Origin: Streptomyces kaniharaensis
GTDB lineage: Bacteria > Actinomycetota > Actinomycetes > Streptomycetales > Streptomycetaceae
Direction: 5' to 3'
Length of the DNA: 64,000 nucleotides
Assembly: GCF_009569385.1 (NCBI RefSeq)
Contig: NZ_WBOF01000003.1
Coordinates: 124,001 to 188,000, forward strand
The notes under the pieces were generated by a model. The model did no database searches. It saw only the letters and a program-made list of their open reading frames with translations, and was not told where the DNA came from. The position numbers were made by a program, and so were the translations under genes. Shown here one piece after another: positions 44,341 through 52,449 of this stretch (position 1 is the stretch's first letter; every line of letters starts with the position of its first letter).

Positions 44341-44685
44341 TCCACGACTCGGCGGGCCGAGCTTAACGCGGTGACCTGTGGTCTCCGCTCGCGGCGCGCC
44401 ACCGGCGGCGGCTCGATCGCCATGAACGGGGTTGTCGTCGTGGCCGCGGCCGTGCCGCGGCCACGACGTGAGACGGTGACGTGGATATGCCGGACGGTCG
44501 GTTTCGGCGGGGCTTGGACCGGGACAGGACCGCGCCGGTCGACGCCCCGCCGTCTGGGCGAGAGCTCGGGCGGCCCGTGCGGGTGACGCCGGCCGCTGCG
44601 GACGGCCCCTGGCCCGGGGTGCCCGCGGCCGGCGGCGTCCGTGACTGTGGTGAGCCGGCGTGCGGGCCGGCCGGCGGGAGGATGC

Positions 44686-45258
44686 ATGGGAGAGGGAGAG
44701 CCGGGCCCCGCCCTTCCGGCGCGGGCCGCGGCGGGCTGGTCGAAGCTGCCGCGCCGCAGGCGCGTGGCCATGCTGTCGCGTGTGGTCGTCGAGACGGCGC
44801 TGGCGCTGACCGGCCTGCTGGTGCTCTACGCCGTCGTGCCGTTGCGGGGCTTCGGCTCGGTGTCGGCCGTGCTCGGCCTGCTCGGTTCGGTCCTGGGCGC
44901 GGGGTTGATGGTGGCCTGGCAGGCCCGCCAGCTGCTGCGCTCCCCGTTCCCCATGCTCCGGGTGGTCCGTGCGCTGACCATGTCGGTGAGCCTGTTCCTG
45001 GTGCTCTTCGCCAGCTCCTACGCCTCCGAGTCGCTGGCCGGTCCTGGCGACTTCTCCCAGCCGCTCACCCGGGTCGACGCCCTCTACTTCGCGATCACGG
45101 TGTTCACGACCGTCGGCTTCGGCGACATCACACCGGTCAGCGAGACGGCGCGGATCGTGGTGAGCGTCCAGATGCTGCTGGACCTCGTGGTGATCGGCGT
45201 GGTGATCAAGCTGTTGCTCGGCGTGGCGAGGAAGCGGTTGTCGGAGCAGGAGGGCTGA
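44686..45258 (+). CDS. Two-helix potassium channel
   Basis: A 190-residue membrane protein with four hydrophobic segments. The pore loop reads VDALYFAITVFTTVGFGDITPVS, with TVGFGD as the K+ selectivity filter; this is the ion_trans_2 fold. The C-terminal helix is ARIVVSVQMLLDLVVIGVVIKLLL. There is no RCK or ligand domain. ATG 44686 has GGGAGG upstream; a GTG at 44641 would give a longer N-terminus. Confidence 0.88.
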   Translation: MGEGEPGPALPARAAAGWSKLPRRRRVAMLSRVVVETALALTGLLVLYAVVPLRGFGSVSAVLGLLGSVLGAGLMVAWQARQLLRSPFPMLRVVRALTMSVSLFLVLFASSYASESLAGPGDFSQPLTRVDALYFAITVFTTVGFGDITPVSETARIVVSVQMLLDLVVIGVVIKLLLGVARKRLSEQEG

Positions 45259-45497
45259 AGCCGGATCGAAGGTCGCTGGGCCGTGCCGGCTGCCGGCGGA
45301 CATGCACCCGGGGCGGATGCGCGGTTCGGCCTCGCGCCGGTCGCTGCGGGGATCGCGGTCACCCCAGGCGTCGCGGGCATCGCGGTGGGTTCGCTCGTCC
45401 TGGGACGATGCCCCGGGGGCAGTCGCCCATGGTGCGGCGCAAGCCGAGGTGGGGCGCGGTGTCCCGCCGTTGATGAAGCGGCGCGGGACGCGAGCGC

Positions 45498-47177
45498 CTA
45501 CACCTGTCCTGGGCCCGCGTCAGGGCCCGCGCTCGCAGGCTGGTCATCTGGACCACGGGCGGATCCGGGCTGGTTCGGCGGGATGCGTTGTACGAAGAAC
45601 AGTCCGACGAGCCCGATGAGGGCGAGGATCGCCAGGGCGACCTTGAGGCCGTCGATGCGTGCGTGCGCGTTGGCGTCGAGTGCCGCCTGCGTCGTCTCCG
45701 CGCTCACCCCGGCCTTGGCGAGAGCGTCCTGGAGCTGGGCATCCGACAGGAACGGGACGCCGCCGGAAAGCTGCACCGTGGCCTGGCTCTTGACCTCGGC
45801 GGGGATCACCGGGCTCTGTTCCACGTTGCTCAGGAAGGAGGTGGTGAGCACCGCGATCATGACCGAGCCGGCGAGTGCCGTGCCGATCGAGGCGCCGAGA
45901 TTGGTCACGGTGTTCTGGATGCCCCCGACCTCGGCGCTCTGCTCGTCCGGGACGGCGGAGACGGTGACCGCGCCGAGTTGGGAGGCGAGTGCGCCCATGC
46001 CCAGGCCGACCAGGAGGAGGGGAATCGTGGTGACCTCCGCTCCCGAGCCGGGGTCCAGGGCTGCCATCAGGATCACGGCGCCGGCGATCATCGACAGGAG
46101 GCCGATCCGTACGACGGCCCGCGGGGACACCTCAGGGAGCAGTCGGGGGATTCCGACCGCCGCCGCGAGCAGCGTCAGCGACAAGGGCATGATCCGTACG
46201 CCCGTTTCCAGCGCGGACAACCCGAGCGCAACCGAGAGATAGAGCGGGACGACGAAGAACACGCCCATCTGGATGAGGTACTGGAAGAAGAACATCGTCA
46301 GGCCGCCCGAGAGCTGCCGGTTGTGCAGCATGGCCGGATCGACCAGCGGCTCCTGGCCCCGCTTCACCAGACGGTCCTCCCAGCGCAGGAACAGCCACAC
46401 CAGCAGCAGGCCGATCAGCATCAGCCAGACGACCGGGGAGATCCCGAACCAGGAGGGCTGGCCCGGCTTCGGAGTGAACCAGCCCCATTCGCCGGAGCGG
46501 AGCACACCGAAGACGAAGACACCGAGCCCGAGCGCCGACAGGACCGCGCCGACCACATCGATCCGGGGGCGCCGGCTTGGCGGTGCGTCCGTCACGCGCC
46601 GGGCGAGCACCAGGATGCCGAGCACCACCAGCACCTCTCCCGCGAACACCCAGCGCCAGGAGAAGTACGTCGTCGCGGTGCCCCCGATGAGCGGGCCGAG
46701 CGCGATCGCGATCGCCCCGGCGGCTGCCACCAGCCCGTACGCGGCCGGACGCTGCCGCTCGGCGAAGTTCCCGGCGACCAGCGCCACGATCGCCGGCAGG
46801 ATCAACGCGGCGCCGACCCCTTCCAGGAACGACCAGCCCAGCAGGAGCACCGACAGGTTCGGAGCGATCGCCGTCGTCAGCGAGCCGCACCCGTAGATCA
46901 CACACCCGATCACGAACGCGCGCTTGCGGCCGACGACCGCCCCGACCTTGCCACCGGGAATCATCAGCACGGCCATCACGAGGGTGTAGGCCGTGATGGC
47001 CCCCTGGATCCCGGTCACCGAGGTGCCCACGTCCTGCGCCACCGTCGCAATCGACACGTTCATCACGGAGCTGTCGAGCGCCATGACGAACTGCCCCGAG
47101 GCCAGCGTGAGAAGGACCAGCCTCGTGGCACCGTCCGGCCGAGACGAGCCGATCGCTGCGCTGCTTGTCTCCGTCAT
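45498..47177 (-). CDS. MFS multidrug transporter, DHA2 family
   Basis: A 559-residue transporter with about 14 hydrophobic segments. The N-terminal LASGQFVMALDSSVMNVSIATVAQDV motif (D1 of DHA2) and MIPGGKVGAVVGRKRAFV (motif A) are typical of proton-driven drug exporters such as EmrB-type. The C-terminal part has an extracytoplasmic insert before the last helix, rich in Gln/Ala. No regulator is adjacent. It could export a drug-like or biosynthetic product; no link to the lst-type operon is visible. Confidence 0.9.
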   Translation of the reverse strand: MTETSSAAIGSSRPDGATRLVLLTLASGQFVMALDSSVMNVSIATVAQDVGTSVTGIQGAITAYTLVMAVLMIPGGKVGAVVGRKRAFVIGCVIYGCGSLTTAIAPNLSVLLLGWSFLEGVGAALILPAIVALVAGNFAERQRPAAYGLVAAAGAIAIALGPLIGGTATTYFSWRWVFAGEVLVVLGILVLARRVTDAPPSRRPRIDVVGAVLSALGLGVFVFGVLRSGEWGWFTPKPGQPSWFGISPVVWLMLIGLLLVWLFLRWEDRLVKRGQEPLVDPAMLHNRQLSGGLTMFFFQYLIQMGVFFVVPLYLSVALGLSALETGVRIMPLSLTLLAAAVGIPRLLPEVSPRAVVRIGLLSMIAGAVILMAALDPGSGAEVTTIPLLLVGLGMGALASQLGAVTVSAVPDEQSAEVGGIQNTVTNLGASIGTALAGSVMIAVLTTSFLSNVEQSPVIPAEVKSQATVQLSGGVPFLSDAQLQDALAKAGVSAETTQAALDANAHARIDGLKVALAILALIGLVGLFFVQRIPPNQPGSARGPDDQPASAGPDAGPGQV

Positions 47178-47281
47178 GAGCGCATCTTCCCGCCCGGCCG
47201 GCACGGCGCCCGCACGCCCCGCCGCAGCTCAGACGGCAGACCGATCAACCCGTCTGCCGCCCTCGACCTGCAGCCCACGGA

Positions 47282-47368
47282 CCACGTCGACACCGGGATC
47301 TCCAGCCCGGCTTCGACCAGCTTCTCCGAAGCGATGTTGATCAGGTCGGCCGGGTTGTTCCCCGACGC
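47282..47368 (-). pseudogene. Tn3-family transposase fragment (DUF4158-like)
   Basis: A minus-strand stretch reads ASGNNPADLINIASEKLVEAGLEIP, which resembles the N-terminal region of Tn3-family transposases (NPADLINVALexLVeaxLELP). No in-frame context remains, so it is an old remnant next to the Imm21 gene. Confidence 0.5.
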
Positions 47369-47648
47369 GACGGGGCACGGGTCCTCGCTGCGAGTCAGGC
47401 CGCTGCGGCCGGTGCTTCCAGAACTGCGCCCCCCTGTGATCCGCCCGACCTGAGCGGCGGTGATCTCCCGGATCACCAGAAACAGCATGCCCCCCGATCG
47501 CATAGCCGGGCTGTACCGGTGAGTGCCGGGTGCGCCGCCTGACATCTGCACACCGAGGGCCGGCGTCGGCCAGACCGCCGTGCGCTGCTCGCCGACCTGG
47601 TACTGTGCGACCCCGGCGCGAAGGTGTCGCTGCTCATGGACATCGTGG

Positions 47649-48200
47649 TCACGTCGCCGGCAGGGGCAGCAGCCTCACCAGCAGGAAGGCCGTGTTCTCG
47701 TCCGGCTCCACGGTCATGGACTGGGCCCGGTACCGCCCGGGTGTCAGCTCCACTGGAAGGTACTCGCCGCTGCCGGTGATCCGCTCGCCCTCGTACGAGG
47801 CGTCCGTCAGCAGGTACCGCCCGCAGCACAGGTCGACGGTGAGCGCGTCCTCCCAGCCTTCGTCACAGACGATCGCCTGCGCGACGGCGGCGGCGAGGCC
47901 CGTGTCGTCGTCCGCGTGGCACCATCGCGCGAAGACGAGATGGTCGGGCAGCCACGTGACGGCCAGTGGTTCACCGCCGAGCGTCAGCACGTCCCCGTGC
48001 CCGGGCAGCGGGAAGGCGTCCGCGTACTCCGAGGTGTGGTGCAGCGCCTGTTCCATGCCGTCCCACCCAACCAGGGCCCTCTCCGGGACCAGCGCGTACC
48101 GGGCGATGTCGGTCGATTCGAGCCACCCGTCGACCGGCTCGGCCCGGGGCCAGTCGAACCGGGCCGCGGGCTCGTCCGTCGAGCGGGGATCACTGTTCAT
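47649..48200 (-). CDS. Imm21-family immunity protein (orphan)
   Basis: A 183-residue protein. WLESTDIARYALVPERALVGWDG, DVLTLGGEPLAVTWLPDHLVFARW and YRAQSMTVEPDENTAFLLVRLLP match the Imm21 family seen in contact-dependent and polymorphic toxin loci. It would bind a cognate toxin, but no toxin gene or secretion system is nearby. ATG 48200 was chosen because upstream codons show no coding bias. An orphan immunity gene can protect against a neighbour strain's toxin. Confidence 0.75.
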   Translation of the reverse strand: MNSDPRSTDEPAARFDWPRAEPVDGWLESTDIARYALVPERALVGWDGMEQALHHTSEYADAFPLPGHGDVLTLGGEPLAVTWLPDHLVFARWCHADDDTGLAAAVAQAIVCDEGWEDALTVDLCCGRYLLTDASYEGERITGSGEYLPVELTPGRYRAQSMTVEPDENTAFLLVRLLPLPAT

Positions 48201-48369
48201 GTGCCGGATCATCGCACCCGCCGCCGACACGACACCGAGCAGCGGGTCTTCCTCAAGGCAGGCGACCGGGACATGACCTTCCTGTCGCTGCACTGAAGGA
48301 CCACGGGACAGCTTCTCGGTCAACAAATTGAGTGTCGCCGATCAGTTCGGGACTGGTAGCGTCCCCGAC

Positions 48370-49101
48370 GTGGCAAAGCTGAACCAGATCATCGCCGTTG
48401 AAAAGGGCGTCAAGTCCAAGTCCTTTCAGGAGCTGACTCAGGCCCACCAGGACCTGCAGAAGCCCGCACTGCTGGCCGGGATATCCCGCACGTACCAGCC
48501 CAAGGACGAGGAGGGCGAGCAGCTGCCGCCGGAGTCGACCCGGGTGCAGCTGAAGGCCGAGGACATCCTGCGGTCCACCGCGGCCACCCTCACCCGGCTG
48601 TTCGACGTGACGGCCACCAAGGACTGGGCCAACGTCGACGCCCGTGCGGACGTGGTGGTGGATGGTCAGGTGCTGCTCGCCCAGGTGCCGGTGCCGTACC
48701 TGCTCTTCCTGGAGAAGCAGCTCACCGACCTTTTCACCTTCGTGAAGAAGCTCCCGGTGCTGGACGCCTCCGAGTCCTGGAACCTCGACCCGTCCACCGA
48801 CTCGTGGAAGACCGAGGCGGTGCGCACCATCCGGACCAAGAAGGTGCCGCGCAACCACGTCAAGGCCGAGGCCACCGAGAAGCACCCGGCCCAGGTCGAG
48901 GTCTACTACGAGGACGTCGCGGTCGGCTACTGGACCACGGTCAAGTTCTCCGGCGCGCTGCCGGCCCGCCGGGTGAACGAGCTCGCCGAGCGCGTGGAGA
49001 AGCTCCAGCAGGCGGTCAAGTTCGCCCGTGAGGAGGCCAACGCGGTGGAGGTCACCGACCAGCGGGTGGGCGACGCCGTCTTCGGCTACCTGTTCCGGTA
49101 G
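48370..49101 (+). CDS. Conserved hypothetical protein beside the Y-RNA-like genes
   Basis: A 243-residue soluble protein, GTG start. It begins AKLNQIIAVEKGVKSKSFQELTQAHQDLQ and contains KDEEGEQLPPESTRVQLKAEDIL, a Trp/Asp-rich middle (VLDASESWNLDPSTDSWKTEAVRTI), and a C-terminal coiled-coil (RRVNELAERVEKLQQAVKFAREEANAVE). I recognise it as a widespread uncharacterised actinobacterial family (possibly DUF7873; unverified). No nuclease or RNA-binding motif is obvious. It ends 12 bases before a hairpin, after which come the two tandem RNAs; shared orientation suggests a functional link. Confidence 0.7.
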   Translation: MAKLNQIIAVEKGVKSKSFQELTQAHQDLQKPALLAGISRTYQPKDEEGEQLPPESTRVQLKAEDILRSTAATLTRLFDVTATKDWANVDARADVVVDGQVLLAQVPVPYLLFLEKQLTDLFTFVKKLPVLDASESWNLDPSTDSWKTEAVRTIRTKKVPRNHVKAEATEKHPAQVEVYYEDVAVGYWTTVKFSGALPARRVNELAERVEKLQQAVKFAREEANAVEVTDQRVGDAVFGYLFR

Positions 49102-49112
49102 CCTCATGATCG

Positions 49113-49134
49113 CCCGCCCGGGGAGCCGGGCGGG
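49113..49134 (+). terminator. Hairpin after the hypothetical gene
   Basis: CCCGCCCGG pairs perfectly with CCGGGCGGG around GGAG, 11 bases past the stop codon. It could terminate the protein gene or separate it from the downstream RNAs. Confidence 0.6.
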
Positions 49135-49198
49135 TGCGCCGAGCGCGCCAAGAACCCCTTCCGGGAAACCGGGGCGGGTGCGCTGCGCGGCGCGAAAA

Positions 49199-49332
49199 GC
49201 TGACACTGATGTTGAAGCTGACCAGGGGTCACAGTGGAGGTTCGAATCCTCCCCCCGGCACCACCGGCCGGGGTAGCCCAAGCCAGGCAGAGGCAGACCC
49301 CGTCAAACTCAGACTCTCGCTCCAGTCTCAGC
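49199..49332 (+). ncRNA. YrlA-type Y RNA candidate A (circularly permuted tRNA module)
   Basis: The order is reversed relative to a tRNA: anticodon-stem 3' strand GGGGTC (49225-49230), 5-base variable loop, T arm GGAGG-TTCGAAT-CCTCC (49236-49252), acceptor 3' strand CCCCGGC (49253-49259), then ACCACCG, then acceptor 5' strand GCCGGGG (49267-49273), TA, D arm GCCC...AGGC (49276-49294), A, and anticodon-stem 5' strand GACCCC (49296-49301). All stems are complementary. Outside them GCTGACACT (49199-49207) can pair 8 of 9 with AGTCTCAGC (49324-49332). This is the connectivity of bacterial Y RNAs that bind Ro60/Rsr, or of a permuted tRNA. Confidence 0.75.
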
Positions 49333-49362
49333 ATTCGCCGCCGAACGCCGGATCGACCGGGT

Positions 49363-49460
49363 GCGGACGAATATCGACGAATGCAGGTTCAAGTCCTGTC
49401 TGTGCCGCTCCGTGGCACGGTAGTTCAAAGGTAGAACGCGTCGATTTCAATCTGATCCGC
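49363..49460 (+). ncRNA. YrlA-type Y RNA candidate B (circularly permuted tRNA module)
   Basis: The same permuted order as candidate A. Anticodon-stem 3' strand CGACG (49375-49379), AAT, T arm GCAGG-TTCAAGT-CCTGT (49383-49399), acceptor 3' strand CTGTGCC (49400-49406), loop GCTCCGT, acceptor 5' strand GGCACGG (49414-49420, one G-U), TA, D arm GTTC-AAAGGTA-GAAC (49423-49437), G, anticodon-stem 5' strand CGTCG (49439-49443). The stem extends to CGTCGAT/ATCGACG, and GCGGA/TCCGC (49363-49367/49456-49460) closes the ends. Both candidates have a 7-base loop capping the acceptor stem. Confidence 0.72.
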
Positions 49461-49502
49461 GACCCTTAAACGTGCCGGTGTGCGCAATTGGGCGGCAAAC
49501 AG

Positions 49503-49533
49503 GGGCCCGGGAGCTGGCTACGCTCCCGGGTCC
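49503..49533 (+). terminator. Terminator after the tandem RNAs
   Basis: CCCGGGAGC pairs perfectly with GCTCCCGGG, extended by a G-U and two G-C pairs (12 bp total), 7-base loop, followed by TCTCTC. It ends the ncRNA transcription unit. Confidence 0.7.
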
Positions 49534-50010
49534 TCTCGCGCTTCCAGTACGGCTGGTAGAGGCCGCCCGCGCTTACCGAGCGGCTGGGCGGTACTTCACG
49601 GAGTGGAGCCTGGCCAGCCGCATTGCCGTGCGGACGGCCGGGCGTCGTCAGGGCTTCCTGTGCTTGCCGATGCGGGTCTTACGCGGCTGCGCCGGCAGCA
49701 TGGGGATCACTCCGTCGCCCTCGATGCCGAGGCCTCCTCGTAGCCGATGATCACGGCCTTGAGCTGCCCTACAGGCCGCAGGCGTTCCTGCCCACTTCTC
49801 CAACTCGATGCCATCGAGAGCCGGGCCACGGACGCTTCTGCGGGTCCCGGCCGTCATGAGGTCGATCCCGGCGTCGACGCTGAGCCCGCTACCGGCGTCG
49901 ATCTGGACCGGTCAGCGCCAGGCGGTCAGGCGTATCTCTGCGGAAACGGCCTTCCCGGAAGCATGGCCGTGATTGTGTGGCCTCTTGTGTCCAAGTCCAG
50001 GGAGGCCGTC
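49534..50010. other. Intergenic, about 480 bases
   Basis: No gene-like frame and no clear signal beyond the SD of the next gene (GGGAGGCCGTC before 50011). Confidence 0.4.
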
Positions 50011-50424
50011 ATGTCCCGAACGCCGCAGGAAATCTTCCAAAGTTACGTCTACGCCGGTCCCATGACCCGGAATGCCGACGCTCTTGCCGAGACCTTCACC
50101 GTGGACGGTGTCTTCGAGGCGCCGCTCATGCCCACCGGTGCCACCTTCCCGAGGCGGCTGGTGGGTCGCGAGGAGATCCGTCGCTCGATGGCGGCGTACT
50201 ACGAGCACCAAGCGAAGGATGACCGCTCGCCGAACTTCGAGAAGTCCGGATACGTGCTGCACACCACCTCCGATCCCGACGTGTTCATCGCCGAGATCGA
50301 CACGGTCTTCGACGGGGACGGGGACGCGGAGGACGTGACTGTCTCGCTGGTACAGATCTTTCGCATCCGCGACGGGAAGATCGCTCGACTGCGCGACTAC
50401 TTTGCGCCCGAGCTGATGAGCTGA
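50011..50424 (+). CDS. SnoaL/NTF2-like protein
   Basis: A 137-residue NTF2-fold protein. PQEIFQSYVYAGPMTRNADALAETFTVDGVFEAPL and GREEIRRSMAAYYEHQ are the SnoaL-like helices, and VTVSLVQIFRIRDGKIARLRDYFAP is the closing strand set. Such proteins may be isomerases or ligand-binding domains. A GGGAGGCCGTC SD precedes the ATG. Monocistronic. Confidence 0.82.
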   Translation: MSRTPQEIFQSYVYAGPMTRNADALAETFTVDGVFEAPLMPTGATFPRRLVGREEIRRSMAAYYEHQAKDDRSPNFEKSGYVLHTTSDPDVFIAEIDTVFDGDGDAEDVTVSLVQIFRIRDGKIARLRDYFAPELMS

Positions 50425-50619
50425 GGATCGCCGACGGGCTCAAGAAGACCGACCCGCGGCTCGCCGAACGGGGCCGGGCGCGGCACGGGCCCTGGCCAGA
50501 GACCAACTGACTGTCAGTGTCAGCCAATGTCGTCGACGCCCTGGCCGCCGTACTCGAACGGGCAGCCCAAGGAAGGGAGTTCCCGGCCGCGTTCGGCGAC
50601 CAGGGCTGGAGCGTGATCA

Positions 50620-50835
50620 CTACGGGAGTTCGATCAGGCCCCAGCCTCGCGCCTCGGTTTGCGTGACCACCTCGCCCCACTCGCGCATGAGCGACGGCGT
50701 CGTCGAAGGTGTCGGGCCGGCCCGCCCAGCCGCTGGCCTCCGTGTCGAAGGGCTCGCGGAGTTCCTCCAGCCGCGGTGCGGCCACTTCCCAGGCGCGGAC
50801 GAGCGCCGGTACCTCGTCCGGTGCACGGAACGACG
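50620..50835 (-). pseudogene. Frameshifted gene end, unknown family
   Basis: On the minus strand APDEVPALVRAWEVAAPRLEELREPFDTEAS runs into a frameshift near 50693-50695, after which REWGEVVTQTEARGWGLIELP and a stop continue in the next frame. Codon bias is strong on both sides. The 5' part of the gene is gone. Confidence 0.55.
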
Positions 50836-50924
50836 GAGCGGACCGGGCTCGGGCACCGCGCCGGGAACCGAGCCCGATACCCGCACCGGATGCCATGCCG
50901 CCCGCGACCTGCACGCGTCGCCGC

Positions 50925-51299
50925 TCAGAAGTGGTACGGGCCGAATCGGCCCCAGGCGACGATGGCGGCCAGGATCAGCAGCACCGCGTTGACCGGGACC
51001 GCCTTGGCCTCGCCTCGGCGCAGGTGTACGACGGCCGCGCCGAGCATGGTGGCCGCCAGGCCGGTGGCCGCCCAGGCGACCAGGGCCGGGGCGATGCCCA
51101 GCGCCGCCGGGAGGATCAGCCCGAGTGCGCCCAGGACCTCGATCGCGCCGATCGCCTTGACGGCACCGGGCGGGAAGTCTCCCGCCCAGGCCATGCCGGA
51201 TGCGGCGAGCTTCTCGCGGGGCTGGGAAATCTTCATCAGTCCGGCGCCGGCGAAGGCGGCGGCGAGGACGCTCGAAATGATCCACAAGGTGATGTTCAT
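50925..51299 (-). CDS. DoxX-family membrane protein
   Basis: A 124-residue protein with four hydrophobic helices: LWIISSVLAAAFAGAGLMKI, GAVKAIGAIEVLGALGLILP, APALVAWAATGLAATMLGAA and AVLLILAAIVAWGRF. This is the DoxX pattern of small stress-related membrane proteins. It is divergent from a MarR-type regulator, and four TTGA-N4-TCAA sites lie between, so it is very likely that regulator's target. Confidence 0.88.
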   Translation of the reverse strand: MNITLWIISSVLAAAFAGAGLMKISQPREKLAASGMAWAGDFPPGAVKAIGAIEVLGALGLILPAALGIAPALVAWAATGLAATMLGAAVVHLRRGEAKAVPVNAVLLILAAIVAWGRFGPYHF

Positions 51300-51322
51300 C
51301 AGGGACTTCTCTGCTCGATTAC

Positions 51323-51437
51323 TTGAACCGTCAACTTGAACGTAAGCGAGATTTGGTTGAAGAGTCAAGTGAAACGATCCCGCGGATTGCTTGACCGTTC
51401 AAGTCAGTGGTGCGGACGGTCCCGGTTGAACGATCAA
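51323..51437. promoter_or_regulatory. Four evenly spaced MarR-type operators
   Basis: TTGA-N4-TCAA occurs at 51323-51334, 51357-51368, 51391-51402 and 51426-51437. Centres are 34, 34 and 35 bases apart. The array fills the gap between the divergent doxX-like and marR-like genes. Confidence 0.8.
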
Positions 51438-51452
51438 GCTAAGGTGGCAGGC

Positions 51453-51941
51453 ATGAACGCAGAAGAGCCCCGCTGGCTGGACGACGAGGAACAGGAGACC
51501 TGGCTCGCCATGGCCACCGTGTCCGTGCGGCTCAACGCCGCTCTGGACGCCCAGCTCCAACGCGACGCAGGCATCTCCCACTTCGAGTACCAGGTCCTCG
51601 CCGGGCTCTCCATGGCCCCCGAGCGGACGCTGAGGATGAGCGACCTCGCCGAGTTCGCCGCGAGCTCCCTCTCCCGGCTCTCCCACACCGCCAAGCGTCT
51701 GGAGACCAAGGGCTGGCTGTACCGCACGCCCGATCCCGCCGACGGCCGCTACACCCTCGCCACGCTCACCGACGACGGCTGGGAGAAGGTCGTGGCCACC
51801 GCGCCCGGCCACGTCGCCGAAGTCCGCCGCCTGTTCGTGGACCCCCTCACCAAGGCCCAGCACAAGCAGCTCCGGGAGATCAGCCGCCGCATCAACACCG
51901 CGATCGGACCAACCCGGCCCTGGCCTCCCAGCCAGACCTGA
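51453..51941 (+). CDS. MarR-family regulator
   Basis: A 162-residue MarR protein. The winged helix is HFEYQVLAGLSMAPERTLRMSDLAEFAASSLSRLSHTAKRLETKGWLYR with a DPADGRYTLATLT wing. N- and C-terminal helices supply the dimer interface. The DPADGR wing is common in repressors of efflux or redox genes. ATG 51453 has a weak SD and sits 15 bases past operator four, so autoregulation is likely. Confidence 0.92.
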   Translation: MNAEEPRWLDDEEQETWLAMATVSVRLNAALDAQLQRDAGISHFEYQVLAGLSMAPERTLRMSDLAEFAASSLSRLSHTAKRLETKGWLYRTPDPADGRYTLATLTDDGWEKVVATAPGHVAEVRRLFVDPLTKAQHKQLREISRRINTAIGPTRPWPPSQT

Positions 51942-52030
51942 ACTCCCGCCCACCGGCGGACCCACCCCGTACGCGGCACGGCCCCCACGGCCCACGCGGA
52001 CCTCACCGCCCCGCGAAGATTGCCGGGTCC

Positions 52031-52059
52031 CGCGGCCCGGGGAGGCTCCCCGGGCCGCG
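52031..52059. terminator. 13-bp terminator hairpin
   Basis: CGCGGCCCGGGGA pairs perfectly with TCCCCGGGCCGCG around GGC. It is 27 bases past the infA-like gene end on the minus strand and 90 bases past the convergent marR gene. Confidence 0.7.
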
Positions 52060-52085
52060 AGGCAGGGTCCGGCCGGCCTCTTCCG

Positions 52086-52310
52086 CTACGACCTGTAGCG
52101 GTAGCGGATCCGGCCGCGGGTGAGGTCGTAGGGGCTGAGTTCCACGAGCACCCGGTCCTGCGGAAGGATCTTGATGTAGTTCTTCCGGATCTTCCCGCTG
52201 ATGTGGGCGAGCACCGTGTGCCCGTTCTGGAGCTCCACCTTGAAGGTGGCGTTGCGCAGGCACTCGAGGACGGTGCCCTCGACTTCTATGCCCCCTGCTG
52301 TTTTGGTCAT
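52086..52310 (-). CDS. infA: Translation initiation factor IF-1 paralogue
   Basis: A 74-residue S1-fold protein. IEVEGTVLECLRNATFKVELQNGH, VLAHISGKIRKNYIKILPQDRV and ELSPYDLTRGRIRYRYRS are IF-1 hallmarks. It binds the A site of the 30S subunit. The usual infA lies in the ribosomal protein cluster; here no ribosomal gene is adjacent, and several residues differ from the standard form (LECLRNATF, IRKNY), so this is probably an accessory second copy. Confidence 0.9.
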   Translation of the reverse strand: MTKTAGGIEVEGTVLECLRNATFKVELQNGHTVLAHISGKIRKNYIKILPQDRVLVELSPYDLTRGRIRYRYRS

Positions 52311-52449
52311 GGTCGCTCACTTCTCCGTTCGGTGACGGTGTGGTCGGTAGGAAAGCAGATGCGGTGCGCGGTCGCTCGCGGTGCCGACTGCCGAGCGGCG
52401 AGAGCAGAACCTGCCTCGGCTCGGCCGCTCGGCGCGGTGTGGCGGAGCG

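Noticed and set aside
44341..45303. Long N-terminal extension of the BrkB-like protein
   Set aside because: It overlaps the divergent potassium-channel gene antisense and lacks coding bias or hydrophobic segments.
49199..49470. Conventional tRNA genes or tmRNA
   Set aside because: T arms, D arms and acceptor strands are clear, but no unit reads 5' acceptor-D-anticodon-T-3' acceptor in that order. The actinobacterial tmRNA is far longer and has a peptide tag region, which is absent.
49199..49470. Broken tRNA halves left by deletion
   Set aside because: Two independent units show the same permuted order, 7-base cap and fully complementary acceptor and anticodon strands. Random decay would not keep these pairings.
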